DNA of 64,000 nucleotides. Origin: an uncultured Bacteroidales bacterium. Its GTDB lineage: Bacteria; Bacteroidota; Bacteroidia; Bacteroidales; Muribaculaceae. The number at the start of each line of letters is the position of its first letter. Position 1 is the first letter of the stretch. The notes beneath the pieces were generated by a model. It had not been told where the DNA came from and searched no databases. It saw only the letters and a list, made by a program, of their open reading frames with translations. This document shows positions 7,550-16,829 of the stretch, in pieces. The stretch lies in assembly GCA_902776435.1 (NCBI GenBank), contig CACYQB010000004.1, positions 124,001 to 188,000 on the forward strand, given 5' to 3'. A program made the position numbers and the translations under genes.

Positions 7550-9376
7550 TCAAGGTTCCCGCCAGTCACCATGCTTCTTGATGAGCTCAATCAGGCGGTC
7601 GATAGCCGATTCCTCAGCAATATTCATCTCGATGCACTCTTTGCCCTTGTACAGGCTGACGCGTCCTGCTGCGGCTCCCACATAGCCATAATCAGCGTCG
7701 GCCATCTCACCGGGGCCGTTGACGATGCATCCCATTACACCGATTTTGAGATGGGTGAGGTGGGCAGTGGCTGCTTGCACACGCTTGACGGTCGTTTGCA
7801 GGTCAAACATCGTCCTGCCGCATCCAGGGCAGGAGATAAACTCGGTCTTGCTCATGCGCTGGCGTGCGGCCTGCAGGATGGCAAAGGCATATCTCACTAC
7901 CTCGGCGTTGCTGTGGCTATTGGGCGCTTCGAGCCAGATGCCATCGGCGCGGCGGTTGAGCAGCACGGCTCCCATGTCGGCGCCGGCCTTGACCTGCAGC
8001 CACTCGTTTGAACTGTCGCCATAGGTGTTGCGGATGATTACGGGACAGTTGATGCCAGCTTTGTCCATCGCATGGGTCAAGGCCTGTTCCTCGCCGGGGA
8101 TGTTCTTGCCAACGGGGGTGATGACAAGCACTGTGTCGCTGCGTCCGCGTAGGAATTCGAGCCTATTTACAGGCGTTGTGGCAGGCAGTTGCAAGAAGCG
8201 AAGCTTCGTGGCTGGGCAGCGGTCCCACTCACCCAGGGTGAGCAGCGGATAGACGTTGCGCTCGCCGCTCCAGCGGTCAAGGGGCACCAGGAACTGATGC
8301 ATGCCGTCGATTAAGCCATCAGCGCTATAGTAGAAATCGGGCTGCAGCTCAGCACCGTCAAGTTCGTAGGGGCGGTAGCTGGCAATTACCACTGGTGGCA
8401 TATTGCCGCCGATGCGTTCACCCACGGTGATTGTCTGGCGGCGCATGGGATTTAATGGGTCATAACCCTCGCTAAATTCTCCCTCAATGGGATTGTGGCC
8501 CTCGCGTGAGGCGATGTAGTCCACCAGTTTGCGCGCCACGGGGACTTCAAACTCAGGATCCTCGCTGAGAGAGACACGGATGGTGTCTCCCAATCCCTCG
8601 GCCATGAGTGCTCCAATGCCCACAGCGCTCTTGATGCGTCCGTCCTCACCAAATCCAGCCTCGGTCACGCCCAAGTGCAGCGGGAAGTGCATATCCTCGC
8701 GGTCCATGGCATCCACCAGGCGGTGTACCGCCTCGACCATGACCACAACGTTAGAAGCCTTCATTGAGATGACTACGTCCATGAAATTCTCCTTCACCAG
8801 TACGCGCAGGAACTCCATGACACTCTCGACCATGCCTTCGGCGGTGTTGCCATAGCGGCTCATGATGCGGTCGCTGAGTGAGCCGTGGTTCACGCCCAGA
8901 CGCAGGGCGGTGTGATGCTGGCGGCACACTTCGAGCAGGGGCAGCAGTGCCTCGCGGATGCGCGCCAACTCGGCATGGTATTGCTCATCGGTATATTCCA
9001 CCTGCTTGAATGTGCGTGCCGGATCGACAAAGTTGCCTGGATTGATGCGCACGCCCTCGCACACGGCAGCTGCCGCAATGGCGGCTTGGCGGTTGAAGTG
9101 GATATCGGCAATGAGCGGTATATCACAACCTGCAGCCCTCAGTCCGCGGGCCATTTCACCGATGCATTGGGCCTGCTTCACGCCTTGGGCCGTCAAGCGG
9201 ACATAGTCTGCTCCGGCATAGGCAATGCGTTGGCACTGGGCGCCACTGGCAGCGATATCATCGGTAGGTGTATTGGTCATCGTCTGTACGCGCACAGGCC
9301 AGTCACTACCCATAGCAATTTGACCTACGGATACGCTGACAGTCTCACGGCGGTGATAGTTGAACGTTTTATTCAT
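7550..9376 (-). CDS. ispG: 4-hydroxy-3-methylbut-2-en-1-yl diphosphate synthase (flavodoxin/ferredoxin)
   Basis: This 608-residue protein catalyses the penultimate step of the non-mevalonate isoprenoid pathway, converting MEcPP to HMBPP with a [4Fe-4S] cluster. The N-terminal TIM-barrel begins at RRETVSVSVGQIAMG. The cluster ligands are visible as Cys516 and Cys519 (CPGCGRTMFDLQ), Cys550 and Glu557 (GCIVNGPGEM). It is longer than the E. coli enzyme (about 370 residues) because of a middle insert domain (near residues 285-500), which is the normal form in Bacteroidota, plants and Chlamydia. It lies 36 bases downstream of the PAP2-like gene, probably in one transcript with it and the DUF4369 gene. 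Confidence 0.97.
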   Translation of the reverse strand: MNKTFNYHRRETVSVSVGQIAMGSDWPVRVQTMTNTPTDDIAASGAQCQRIAYAGADYVRLTAQGVKQAQCIGEMARGLRAAGCDIPLIADIHFNRQAAIAAAAVCEGVRINPGNFVDPARTFKQVEYTDEQYHAELARIREALLPLLEVCRQHHTALRLGVNHGSLSDRIMSRYGNTAEGMVESVMEFLRVLVKENFMDVVISMKASNVVVMVEAVHRLVDAMDREDMHFPLHLGVTEAGFGEDGRIKSAVGIGALMAEGLGDTIRVSLSEDPEFEVPVARKLVDYIASREGHNPIEGEFSEGYDPLNPMRRQTITVGERIGGNMPPVVIASYRPYELDGAELQPDFYYSADGLIDGMHQFLVPLDRWSGERNVYPLLTLGEWDRCPATKLRFLQLPATTPVNRLEFLRGRSDTVLVITPVGKNIPGEEQALTHAMDKAGINCPVIIRNTYGDSSNEWLQVKAGADMGAVLLNRRADGIWLEAPNSHSNAEVVRYAFAILQAARQRMSKTEFISCPGCGRTMFDLQTTVKRVQAATAHLTHLKIGVMGCIVNGPGEMADADYGYVGAAAGRVSLYKGKECIEMNIAEESAIDRLIELIKKHGDWREP

Positions 9377-9412
9377 TATATTTTATCCTTACTTTGCTTG
9401 TCGTTTATAGTT

Positions 9413-10051
9413 TTAGCCTAAAAATCTCATGGTTAACGATACACAGGCGAAGCCTACCACCACACCTGCCAGCACCTGCAACAGGTCGTGGCGCTTGAGT
9501 ATCAGTCGTGCAGACCCTAATCCTCCAGCCACGATGATGATGAAGCTTAGGAGCCAGAACAGGTCAAAGGCGCTCAAGTCTTGCACGTGGATCTGGTAAA
9601 CCAGGGCAATGAGTCCACCGATGCCCGCCATGTGGGCACTGATTTTCCACTTGAGGTTAATCAATGCCATGACAAACGCTGTGATGGCCGAACCCACCAT
9701 GAACATTGTGAACCATCGGGGAGAATGGCAGTAGTACAGGTAGTAGGCCGCCGCTAGATAGCACAGGCCGGTAAACACGTAGGGGATGAAACGCTGTTCC
9801 CTGATATCGACGTGCAGGTCCTTGACCAACTTGAAGTGCCGCAGCACGCTCAGGAAGATGAGCGGCAGGATGCACGTGATACCCATGCAGACAAGCAGCA
9901 CAGCCACGCGAGTGCCATAGGGCAGCACACAAAGCACCGATGTGGACAACACCAGAAAGACGCCATAGGTCGGCATCATTATCGGGCTGAGTGCGGTGGA
10001 CATGATGTTGGCTAAGCCGGCGATAAACTTATTGACTGTATATCGTTTCAT
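9413..10051 (-). CDS. PAP2-family-like integral membrane protein
   Basis: This 212-residue protein has about six hydrophobic segments. The segment WKISAHMAGIGG and the late SARLILKRHDLLQVLAG correspond to motifs 2 and 3 of PAP2 lipid phosphatases, although the final acidic residue of motif 3 is Gln here. As I recall, that is usual in this Bacteroidota subgroup. A role on undecaprenyl or phospholipid phosphates is inferred from the family only. It sits between rpoN and ispG, and a degenerate heptamer array lies 8 bases before its start. Confidence 0.7.
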   Translation of the reverse strand: MKRYTVNKFIAGLANIMSTALSPIMMPTYGVFLVLSTSVLCVLPYGTRVAVLLVCMGITCILPLIFLSVLRHFKLVKDLHVDIREQRFIPYVFTGLCYLAAAYYLYYCHSPRWFTMFMVGSAITAFVMALINLKWKISAHMAGIGGLIALVYQIHVQDLSAFDLFWLLSFIIIVAGGLGSARLILKRHDLLQVLAGVVVGFACVSLTMRFLG

Positions 10052-10059
10052 TTGGGTTT

Positions 10060-10118
10060 ATAGTCTATAGTTGTCAGTTCTCTCCTAACTTCTCACTCCT
10101 GACTCCTAACTCTTAACG
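10060..10118. repeat. Degenerate heptamer array upstream of PAP2-like gene
   Basis: The + strand shows successive 7-base units TATAGTC, TATAGTT, GTCAGTT, then CTCCTAA, CTTCTCA, CTCCTGA, CTCCTAA, CTCTTAA. It fills nearly the whole gap between the rpoN stop and the PAP2-like ATG at 10051. Confidence 0.7.
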
Positions 10119-10121
10119 GAA

Positions 10122-11585
10122 TCACCTTGCCATCTTGCGGCGGACGGTGCTGCTGGGAATCTTGAGTGCGTCGCGGTATTTGGCCACCGTGCGCCGCTCC
10201 AGTTTGTAACCCATCTCCTTGAGGCGGTCACACAGGGCGTCATCGCTCAGCGGGTGTTTTTTGTCCTCTTCCTCAACGAGTTTCTTCAAGTCGTCATACA
10301 CCTCATGTCTGGATGCTCCGTTGATGTCCTCGCTGAAGAAGGATTTCAGGCTCTTCACGCCCCAGGGTGTCTGCACATACTTGTTGCTCACGGCCCGTGA
10401 TACCACCGACACGTCCTTGCCAATCATGTCGGCAATCTGTTGCTGTCCCAGTGGTCTCAGATCCCGCTCATCGCCACTCATGAAGTAGTCGGGCTGGCAC
10501 TTGACGATGGCACTCATCGTGTTGAACAATGTCTCCTGTCGCTGCTTGAGCACCTCGATAAACATGCTGGCGCGCTGATAGGCATCCTGTATCTGTTTTT
10601 TCTCCTTGTTCTCCTTGACGGTCAGTGCGCTGGCGCTGCGGTAACGCTCGTTCATCAGGGCGTAGCTTTCGCTGATTTGCAGTGTGGGGATATTGTTGCG
10701 CAGTGTCACTGTCACGCGTTCTGTCTCCTCATCCAGTTCCACATCAAAGTCGGGCGTGACCTGGTAGCTGGTGTCCGAACGTGACCCGAAGGCGTTGCCG
10801 GGGTAGGGATTGATGCCGCGGCGGATCTGGTGCTTGAACACCTCCTCCAATCGCTCCTTGTCCACTCCCATGCGGCGACTCATGATGTCAAACCTCATGC
10901 CTGCCAGTTCATCGAAGTATTTCTCGACCATCTCGATAGCCAGTTCCACGTCCTCGGTGCCTTCCTTGCGGCGCAACTGCAGCAGCATGCACTCGCGTAG
11001 GTCGCGAGCTGCGATGCCCGGTGGGTCGAGCGTCTGCACTATGGCCAGCATCTCATCGACCTGACGGGCGTCCACCATGTAACCATCGTTAAACGTCACA
11101 TCGTCGGCGATCTCTGCTGTCGAACGGCTAAGGTATCCGTTTTCCTCGATATTGCCCACAATGGCCCGAGCAATGATCATCTGGGTTTCGTCCAACTCCA
11201 ATTCGCCCAGCTGGTCAGCCAGGTACTCGGTCAGCGTCTTCTCGCTCACCGCCGTGGGAGCATAGTACTCATCGTCACGACTACGGTTGTTGGCAAAGTA
11301 ACGGTACCAGGCCATGGTGTCGTCATCGCCGTTGGTCTCGGCATTCACCTCTTCGTTGGGGACACGGTTATTGTCACGCTCATTGTCATTATCGTTACCG
11401 CCCGTGTCATAGTCATCGTTGTCGTCTTGCTTTTTCTCAAGTGCTTGAATTTCATTGACCTTGTTGTCAATGAACTCGGCCATCTCGGCATCGTTTTTCT
11501 CCAGCACCAGTCCCAACAAGCGCTGCTGCTCCAGCGCCAGGCGTTGAGTCTGTTTCTGCTCCAGTGTGAGTCCCTGTTTTGCCAT
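10122..11585 (-). CDS. rpoN: RNA polymerase sigma-54 factor
   Basis: Sigma-54 directs RNA polymerase to -24/-12 promoters opened by AAA+ activators. The start at 11585 (MAKQGLTLEQKQTQRLALEQ) gives 487 residues with the glutamine-rich activator-interacting N-terminus; the longer frame to 11624 would run across the -7 box. An acidic Asp/Asn-rich linker (near residues 45-80) precedes the core-binding region. The C-terminal RpoN box is seen as RRTVAKYRDALKIPSS near the end. No sigma-54 activator gene was recognised in the window. It reads towards the PAP2-like gene and ispG. Confidence 0.96.
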   Translation of the reverse strand: MAKQGLTLEQKQTQRLALEQQRLLGLVLEKNDAEMAEFIDNKVNEIQALEKKQDDNDDYDTGGNDNDNERDNNRVPNEEVNAETNGDDDTMAWYRYFANNRSRDDEYYAPTAVSEKTLTEYLADQLGELELDETQMIIARAIVGNIEENGYLSRSTAEIADDVTFNDGYMVDARQVDEMLAIVQTLDPPGIAARDLRECMLLQLRRKEGTEDVELAIEMVEKYFDELAGMRFDIMSRRMGVDKERLEEVFKHQIRRGINPYPGNAFGSRSDTSYQVTPDFDVELDEETERVTVTLRNNIPTLQISESYALMNERYRSASALTVKENKEKKQIQDAYQRASMFIEVLKQRQETLFNTMSAIVKCQPDYFMSGDERDLRPLGQQQIADMIGKDVSVVSRAVSNKYVQTPWGVKSLKSFFSEDINGASRHEVYDDLKKLVEEEDKKHPLSDDALCDRLKEMGYKLERRTVAKYRDALKIPSSTVRRKMAR

Positions 11586-11621
11586 AGTCGTAAGAGGTTT
11601 TTTAAAGTCTTCTTTAACCCA

Positions 11622-11629
11622 CAAAGATA
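11622..11629 (-). promoter_or_regulatory. Promoter -7 box for rpoN
   Basis: TATCTTTG on the - strand, about 36 bases before the chosen ATG at 11585. Confidence 0.6.
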
Positions 11630-11783
11630 GTAAAACTTTTTAGCATCCATATCATGCTACCGTTTTTTTATTTTGAGAACGATATAGATGTAGGTCCATG
11701 AATTGAATGAAACCGCGAATTACGCGAATATTACGAATTGATTTTGGCTTTCACTTGGTGTTTGTTTCTTTGATAGTGAACAA

Positions 11784-11842
11784 GGGGACGGTTCCCCAGT
11801 CACAAAAACTCAAAGAGTTTTCATGACAGACGAACCGTCCCC
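11784..11842. repeat. REP-like palindrome, GGGGACGGTTC family, copy A
   Basis: A 59-base element bounded by perfect 11-base inverted arms GGGGACGGTTC (11784-11794) and GAACCGTCCCC (11832-11842), with an inner AACTC-AAA-GAGTT stem. A second element at 30767-30825 has the same length and 50 of 59 identical bases. It lies 22 bases beyond the stop of the M6 protease gene, where a terminator would be expected. Confidence 0.85.
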
Positions 11843-11863
11843 GAGCAGCCACCATCAGGTGGC

Positions 11864-14764
11864 TTAATTGCCGCCGCTTGACAGCAACAGGTCGATGAGG
11901 GCTGTCACATCAGCGATAGTGATGTTGGTGTCCCCATTCACATCTGCGCAGATGGAGCAAGCTCCGTTGTCAGTACCCAGGAGGTAGTCGATGAGGAAGG
12001 TAACGTCAGAGATCGCTACATTGCCGTCATGGTTCACATCTCCCAGCTCATAGCCGTGGCCGTTCTGGAACAGCGTCACTTCCTGCTTGTTACTCCACTC
12101 GCTCTCGGTACCATCCTTATATAAGGCCTTCACCTTATAGACATAGGTGCCCTCGGCCTCAAGATTTGTCACCGTGTAGAACTTCTCAGTGATGTCAGTG
12201 ATGAGTCGGTAGGTGGTGTCACCAGTCTCGTTGGCACGGAGGTTAGCGTTTGTAGTGATGTCACCCGGGTAGATGTACACGCTCTGGATGGCAGTGTAGT
12301 TGGAACGGGCCTGTACACGCACGCGGTCACTTGATGAGCAGTTCAGCACAACGACGATTTCCTGGAAGTCTTCCATGTCTTCGGAGTTCAGCGTGTAGTC
12401 TTGATAAGCTGAGCCTGTAGAAATCCTGACTTGAGCCACACCATAGTTGGCGGGATTGAAGGACTTAACCCTTGCCACTACGCTCACCTTGTTGTTACCG
12501 GTCAAATCGAGTGTCGGGCTGACGAGGGCACCATAGGTGGTGGTCCACCAACTGGAGGTAGCACCCGTGATAACAAAGCCATCATTGACATAGAAGTTGT
12601 TCTCGGCACTCCAGCCCTCGGGCAGATAGTCGGTTGCCGAATTGACCACATTGGGCAGGTTACCTTCTTCGTTAGTAACAGCTTCGATATCTGACAGATC
12701 GCAGATACTGATAGCCTCGGGGCCATTAGGTTTGGTCATTACCTCAAGGGTGTAGCTGGTTACATTCTCGTCCGGGGTCTGGTCGGTCCAGTCGGCACGG
12801 AACTCAGTCAGGTTGATATACTCCTCGACAACGGGTTGCATCACGGGAGTGTAAGTCTCGATGAGGCCCTGTCCCGTCAAGTTGACGGTTACACTCTCGG
12901 CTCCGTCGCTGGCCAGCGTCAAAGTGGCGTTGTAAGTCTGTACAGCAGCCGGTGAGAAAGTTACAGTCACGGTCACACCATTGGCGGCATTGCTCTTGTT
13001 GATGACCATGGGATTAACCGCAAACACACCGTTAGGATCGTTGAGCGTGAGCGTGATGTTGTCTGTCAGAGCCAAGCCTGTAACGGTAAACGTCTTGGTG
13101 ATGCTGGAATTCACCGCCGTGGCACCACAGTTAATGTTTTCGGCCGAAACCTCGATGGTGGGATCGGTAATGGCGCCCTTCATGTACCAGAAGCTGGCAG
13201 TACCGTCGTTGTTGATAACCATTTCGGTCACGGGTTTGCCCAGATAGCCGGCATTGCCCGAGATGTTGCCACTGGCAGTCATATTGAGCTTGGCGGCTGG
13301 TGTCGAGTTATCGGTGAACTCGGTTTTGCCATTTCTGGGCCATGTGTCGCCACTCTCGTTGTTGGTAGACAAGGAGTTGTCGGCGGGCATGATGGTTACC
13401 AACTGGATGTTCTGGTTGTTGGGCGTATTGGCCTGCCAGCGACTGGCGTCGTATGTGATGTGGTGGATCAATAGACCTTGAGCGGGCAGATAGCGGTCCC
13501 ATCCCTGTTGCCTGCGGTTCTCAATGATGAAGTACTCGTTGCCGTTGATGTCGCTCTGGATGAACAAAGCCTTGTCGGTCTCTTCATTCTTCTGATTCCA
13601 GATGGGCAAGGTGTAATAGAGTCCAGGAGTGGGAATGACGTAGTCAACCCAACCCATGAAGTTCTTCTCATAGGCCGAATAGCCTACGGGAGTATAGGTG
13701 TCGTTGGCATAGCAACCAGTGTCCATGATGTCCCAATAACCCATGCCATAGTGGCCGCCATAGTTTGTATCATAGAAGTCGGGCAGACCCAAGCAGTGAC
13801 CAAACTCGTGGCAGAAGGTACCGATACCATCGATGGTGCTACCGTTGTCGTTGCTGCCGTGCACCTCGTTGAACACGGCGAAATTGTTCACATATACGTT
13901 ACTGCCGCTGGGACGGAAGGCTCCGTTACCACCCAGGCCATAGTATGCCGCCGACTGGAGATTCCAGTTGCAGGGCCAGACTGCACTGGGGACGGTGTAG
14001 GAAGCTTGAGCCTCGCCCACACCGGCATAGATGACGATGACCACGTCACAATAGTTGTCACTGTTGGTATCAAAACGATTGAACGACACACCGTCGGCAG
14101 CAGCCATCTGACAGGCCTCGGTCACCATAGTGCCCAAGCCCTTGTCGTTGCCACCCGAGTCATTGCCGCCGTAGTTCTGGCGGTTCTGGCTCAAGGTGTA
14201 AATGCCAAATACCTCAAAATCGGGGTCATATTTCTCGTTAGACTGGTCCTTAAAATACTGCTGAACGCTCGTGCTGCCCGTCAGCATCGCCTGGATAATT
14301 TGCTCGCGGGTATTGTTGAACTTCTTGTCCTTGAACTCGACAAGGATGATGGGCACCTTGCGGGTTCCCTGAGCAGGAACATCAGCCTCGGCGTTGCTGC
14401 CGCCCACGCCAAAGGCGGGCTTGCCCTGTATGGGCTTAAATTCCTTGTGAGGCATCGTCAAGTTTTTGCGCTGAGCTTCAATAAACGCTACTTCGCTGGC
14501 TGTACGCTCATTGGCCTCATGGGCACGTACAGCGGTCAGACCTGTCAGTGATGAGTTGTAGTAGTAGTCACCATCGTCACCCAGGGCAACCATCAAGCCG
14601 TCGCTGGTGAGCAGGGCATGATTAAAGGCGTTACCCACGGCCTGCACCTTCAAGGTGGTACCGTCACTTTGTTTCAATGTGTGCCAACCGGGTTTAGCGG
14701 GCACTGCCATGGCTGCGATTGCACAACACAGCAATAGCATCAGAGTAATACAAATTTTTTTCAT
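11864..14764 (-). CDS. Secreted M6-family metalloprotease with C-terminal dockerin repeats
   Basis: This 966-residue protein has a signal peptide (MKKICITLMLLLCCAIAAMA), an M6 (immune inhibitor A-like) catalytic domain with the zinc motif H319-E-F-G-H323 followed by CLGLPDFYD, and a downstream Met-turn-like GMGYWDIMD. Then come beta-rich modules (an Ig-like stretch near residues 535-640, a fibronectin-type segment near 645-860) and a C-terminal dockerin pair (GDVNHDGNVAISDVTFLID and VNGDTNITIADVTALIDLLL). M6 enzymes degrade host or matrix proteins after secretion; substrate specificity cannot be read here. The next gene upstream is another dockerin-tailed enzyme. Confidence 0.9.
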   Translation of the reverse strand: MKKICITLMLLLCCAIAAMAVPAKPGWHTLKQSDGTTLKVQAVGNAFNHALLTSDGLMVALGDDGDYYYNSSLTGLTAVRAHEANERTASEVAFIEAQRKNLTMPHKEFKPIQGKPAFGVGGSNAEADVPAQGTRKVPIILVEFKDKKFNNTREQIIQAMLTGSTSVQQYFKDQSNEKYDPDFEVFGIYTLSQNRQNYGGNDSGGNDKGLGTMVTEACQMAAADGVSFNRFDTNSDNYCDVVIVIYAGVGEAQASYTVPSAVWPCNWNLQSAAYYGLGGNGAFRPSGSNVYVNNFAVFNEVHGSNDNGSTIDGIGTFCHEFGHCLGLPDFYDTNYGGHYGMGYWDIMDTGCYANDTYTPVGYSAYEKNFMGWVDYVIPTPGLYYTLPIWNQKNEETDKALFIQSDINGNEYFIIENRRQQGWDRYLPAQGLLIHHITYDASRWQANTPNNQNIQLVTIMPADNSLSTNNESGDTWPRNGKTEFTDNSTPAAKLNMTASGNISGNAGYLGKPVTEMVINNDGTASFWYMKGAITDPTIEVSAENINCGATAVNSSITKTFTVTGLALTDNITLTLNDPNGVFAVNPMVINKSNAANGVTVTVTFSPAAVQTYNATLTLASDGAESVTVNLTGQGLIETYTPVMQPVVEEYINLTEFRADWTDQTPDENVTSYTLEVMTKPNGPEAISICDLSDIEAVTNEEGNLPNVVNSATDYLPEGWSAENNFYVNDGFVITGATSSWWTTTYGALVSPTLDLTGNNKVSVVARVKSFNPANYGVAQVRISTGSAYQDYTLNSEDMEDFQEIVVVLNCSSSDRVRVQARSNYTAIQSVYIYPGDITTNANLRANETGDTTYRLITDITEKFYTVTNLEAEGTYVYKVKALYKDGTESEWSNKQEVTLFQNGHGYELGDVNHDGNVAISDVTFLIDYLLGTDNGACSICADVNGDTNITIADVTALIDLLLSSGGN

Positions 14765-14836
14765 TTGATTTTTGAAATTTGAATTTTGGTTGTTAATTGG
14801 TTGATTTGTTACAATCTATTCATAAATTTAGCGCTG

Positions 14837-14844
14837 CAAATTTA
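14837..14844 (-). promoter_or_regulatory. Promoter -7 box for M6 protease gene
   Basis: TAAATTTG on the - strand, about 72 bases before the ATG at 14764. The rest of the 307-base gap 14765-15071 is AT-rich leader plus the terminator of the neighbouring gene; I see no gene in it. Confidence 0.45.
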
Positions 14845-15004
14845 ATAGATTAATTGATTATAGCCATATAAATCTTTCAAATTCAAAGTAACACTACTAA
14901 ATATAGTAAGGCAAGAAATACGATTCCGAACTTCATCACTTTTTCCTGCCATCAAATATCGGCTGTTGAAAATGAATGAGTTAGTTGCTGAAAGTGGGAG
15001 GCTT

Positions 15005-15051
15005 ATAAAAAACATTGGCAGAATTAAGCAGTGCTCGCTTAATTCTGCCAA
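15005..15051 (-). terminator. Terminator after PPAD-like gene
   Basis: A perfect 15-base stem (15015-15029 with 15037-15051, arm TTGGCAGAATTAAGC) with a 7-base loop, followed in the - direction by ATGTTTTTTATAA. It starts 20 bases beyond the stop codon at 15072. Confidence 0.9.
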
Positions 15052-15071
15052 CGGATAGGGCAATGATTAAT

Positions 15072-16694
15072 TTATTTCGCCAGAATTAAATCTATTAGGG
15101 CTGTGACATCGGACACGTTGATGTTGCCGTTGCTGTCCACATCAGCCGCTGTGGTGTTAAACGGCGAAGGAGTGGCGCCCAGGAGGAAATCAATCAGCGT
15201 AGTCACGTCTTCAATATTCACATAACCATCTTCGTTCACGTCACCCAGGGTGAAGGACATGTTGACGGTGAAGTGGTGGGGGTCCAGTTCGCCGAACACT
15301 GGTTGCTGATAGCGGTGTCCCGACTCGTCGGCACCGAAGACGTAGTAGTCAACCTCTGATGCCTGGTGATAGCCCTTGATGTAGCCCACATATTCATCGG
15401 GATTGCCGGTGGCTGTCATGTGTGCAGCCTGGTAGGGGCCGTTGTCAATGCTGTAGTATACCAACAGTGAGTCCTCTTTCAGGGGCTTTCCGCTATAGGC
15501 GATGAATTTGCTCGTCACGGCAATGGAATCTCCACACTCCTGTGTGCCGTAGAGCACGTCCCTGTGGTCGACAAACAGCATCTCGAAGTCCATCACACCG
15601 CGCGTGCGGCAGTGCAGGGCATCGGTGTTTTGCCAACCGGTGCTGTAGGATGTATTGGACACGCCAATCACCTCGTAGCCGGGCATGGCGTCCCTGTAGA
15701 CCTGGAGCGCACGTTCATTGTAAGTGCTGTTGCTGCCCAGTGGCACATAGACTTGCTTGTTGAGGATCAGGCTGTTGGTATAAGGAGCAAGGGTGTTGCC
15801 ACCCGGTTCGTCAACGCGGTACACCTTGTAGGGATAGCCCCAGCAGCAGTTGGTTGTGGCGAAATAGTTGGCCACAGACTCATAGTACTCATATCTGCTG
15901 TCGGTCTTCGGCAGTTTCGCAATCAGGATTTTATCAGGGGCCAGGTATTTTCCCCAACAGTCGACATGGGCAATGTATTGCCCCTGCGGGTCGATAGTGA
16001 TGTGGTAGTTGTCGATGCCCAGGTAGTCGAGCATCTTCTGGCGTACGTTGGCCTCGTTATTGTTGTTCTCTGTAATGACCAGATCGTCGCTAACGCCATG
16101 TCCGCGTCCATCCTCCATCATGTTGCCTCCGGTGTGTTGCAGGTTCATGCCGTAGAGAGGGATATCCCAGAACGTGGCAAAAACCGAGGGTATGACATCG
16201 TCGTAAGGTCGAGGACGATTATACACGTTGTCGACGATGGCAGGAGTCTTGCCGGCAAAGATATACCAGGGACCATAGTCGCGCACCCAGTAGGAATCTG
16301 AATTCGCAATCACAAAGGTGACTTGATCCATGTTTACCCCCGCGTTGGTGAAACTCGACCGTGCGCTTGATTGTTGGGACGACAGCACGATGCAGTACAC
16401 ATGGCAGTTCTCGGCTAACGATTTAACCAGGGAAACTGGTATGCCCAGCGGATAGCGAATCGTCACGCCCTGCATGGGCTCAAACTCTGCCACGAAGCGG
16501 GGTGCTTCGGTTGGCGCGGGTGTCTCATTGAAGTTGGAGGCCCTCACAGGGGTCCGCATTTCTTCTTCGGACAGGTAGTGAAGTTTTTTCCAGTCGGGTG
16601 CTTCTTGTGTCAGTGCTTGGGCGTTAACAAGGCCCGCCGTCGACATCATAGAAGCGAACATGATTAAAGCAAAAAATGAGTTTTTAATTTTCAT
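15072..16694 (-). CDS. Porphyromonas-type peptidylarginine deiminase with C-terminal dockerins
   Basis: This 540-residue secreted protein (signal peptide MKIKNSFFALIMFASMMSTAG...) has the agmatine-deiminase/PPAD fold. The catalytic set is visible: Asp139 (WVRDYGPW), His243 and Asp245 (AHVDCWGK) and Cys362 (ALHCRTRG), matching Asp130, His236, Asp238 and Cys351 of P. gingivalis PPAD. Arg160 and Arg162 (NRPRP) correspond to PPAD Arg152/Arg154, which bind the carboxylate of C-terminal arginine. It is therefore predicted to citrullinate peptides rather than hydrolyse agmatine. An Ig-like segment follows (near 400-470), then two dockerin repeats (GDVNEDGYVNIEDVTTLIDF and VDSNGNINVSDVTALIDLIL) where PPAD has a T9SS signal. 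Activity is inferred. Confidence 0.88.
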   Translation of the reverse strand: MKIKNSFFALIMFASMMSTAGLVNAQALTQEAPDWKKLHYLSEEEMRTPVRASNFNETPAPTEAPRFVAEFEPMQGVTIRYPLGIPVSLVKSLAENCHVYCIVLSSQQSSARSSFTNAGVNMDQVTFVIANSDSYWVRDYGPWYIFAGKTPAIVDNVYNRPRPYDDVIPSVFATFWDIPLYGMNLQHTGGNMMEDGRGHGVSDDLVITENNNNEANVRQKMLDYLGIDNYHITIDPQGQYIAHVDCWGKYLAPDKILIAKLPKTDSRYEYYESVANYFATTNCCWGYPYKVYRVDEPGGNTLAPYTNSLILNKQVYVPLGSNSTYNERALQVYRDAMPGYEVIGVSNTSYSTGWQNTDALHCRTRGVMDFEMLFVDHRDVLYGTQECGDSIAVTSKFIAYSGKPLKEDSLLVYYSIDNGPYQAAHMTATGNPDEYVGYIKGYHQASEVDYYVFGADESGHRYQQPVFGELDPHHFTVNMSFTLGDVNEDGYVNIEDVTTLIDFLLGATPSPFNTTAADVDSNGNINVSDVTALIDLILAK

Positions 16695-16725
16695 AATGGC
16701 ATGAATTAATTAGGATTAATTAGTG

Positions 16726-16733
16726 CAAAGGTA
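16726..16733 (-). promoter_or_regulatory. Promoter -7 box for PPAD-like gene
   Basis: TACCTTTG on the - strand, 31 bases before the ATG at 16694. Confidence 0.65.
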
Positions 16734-16829
16734 CATTATTTTTATGAATTGAAGTTATGTGCTTGCATAATTTTGCCTTTGTGGCTTGAGAAGATGTAGT
16801 CCTCCATCTGGCCACTGAATGCCGTAAGA

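Noticed and set aside
7550-9376. IspG about 240 residues longer than the E. coli enzyme, as a possible fusion
   Set aside because: The middle insert is the normal form of IspG in Bacteroidota, plants and Chlamydia.
9413-10051. Missing acidic residue in PAP2 motif 3 as a sign of a dead enzyme
   Set aside because: As far as I recall, Bacteroidota members of this subgroup commonly have Gln there, so it is not special to this gene.
14842-15063. 73-codon minus-strand frame between the PPAD-like and M6 genes
   Set aside because: It covers the terminator hairpin and the M6 -7 box, and its composition reflects AT-rich spacer.
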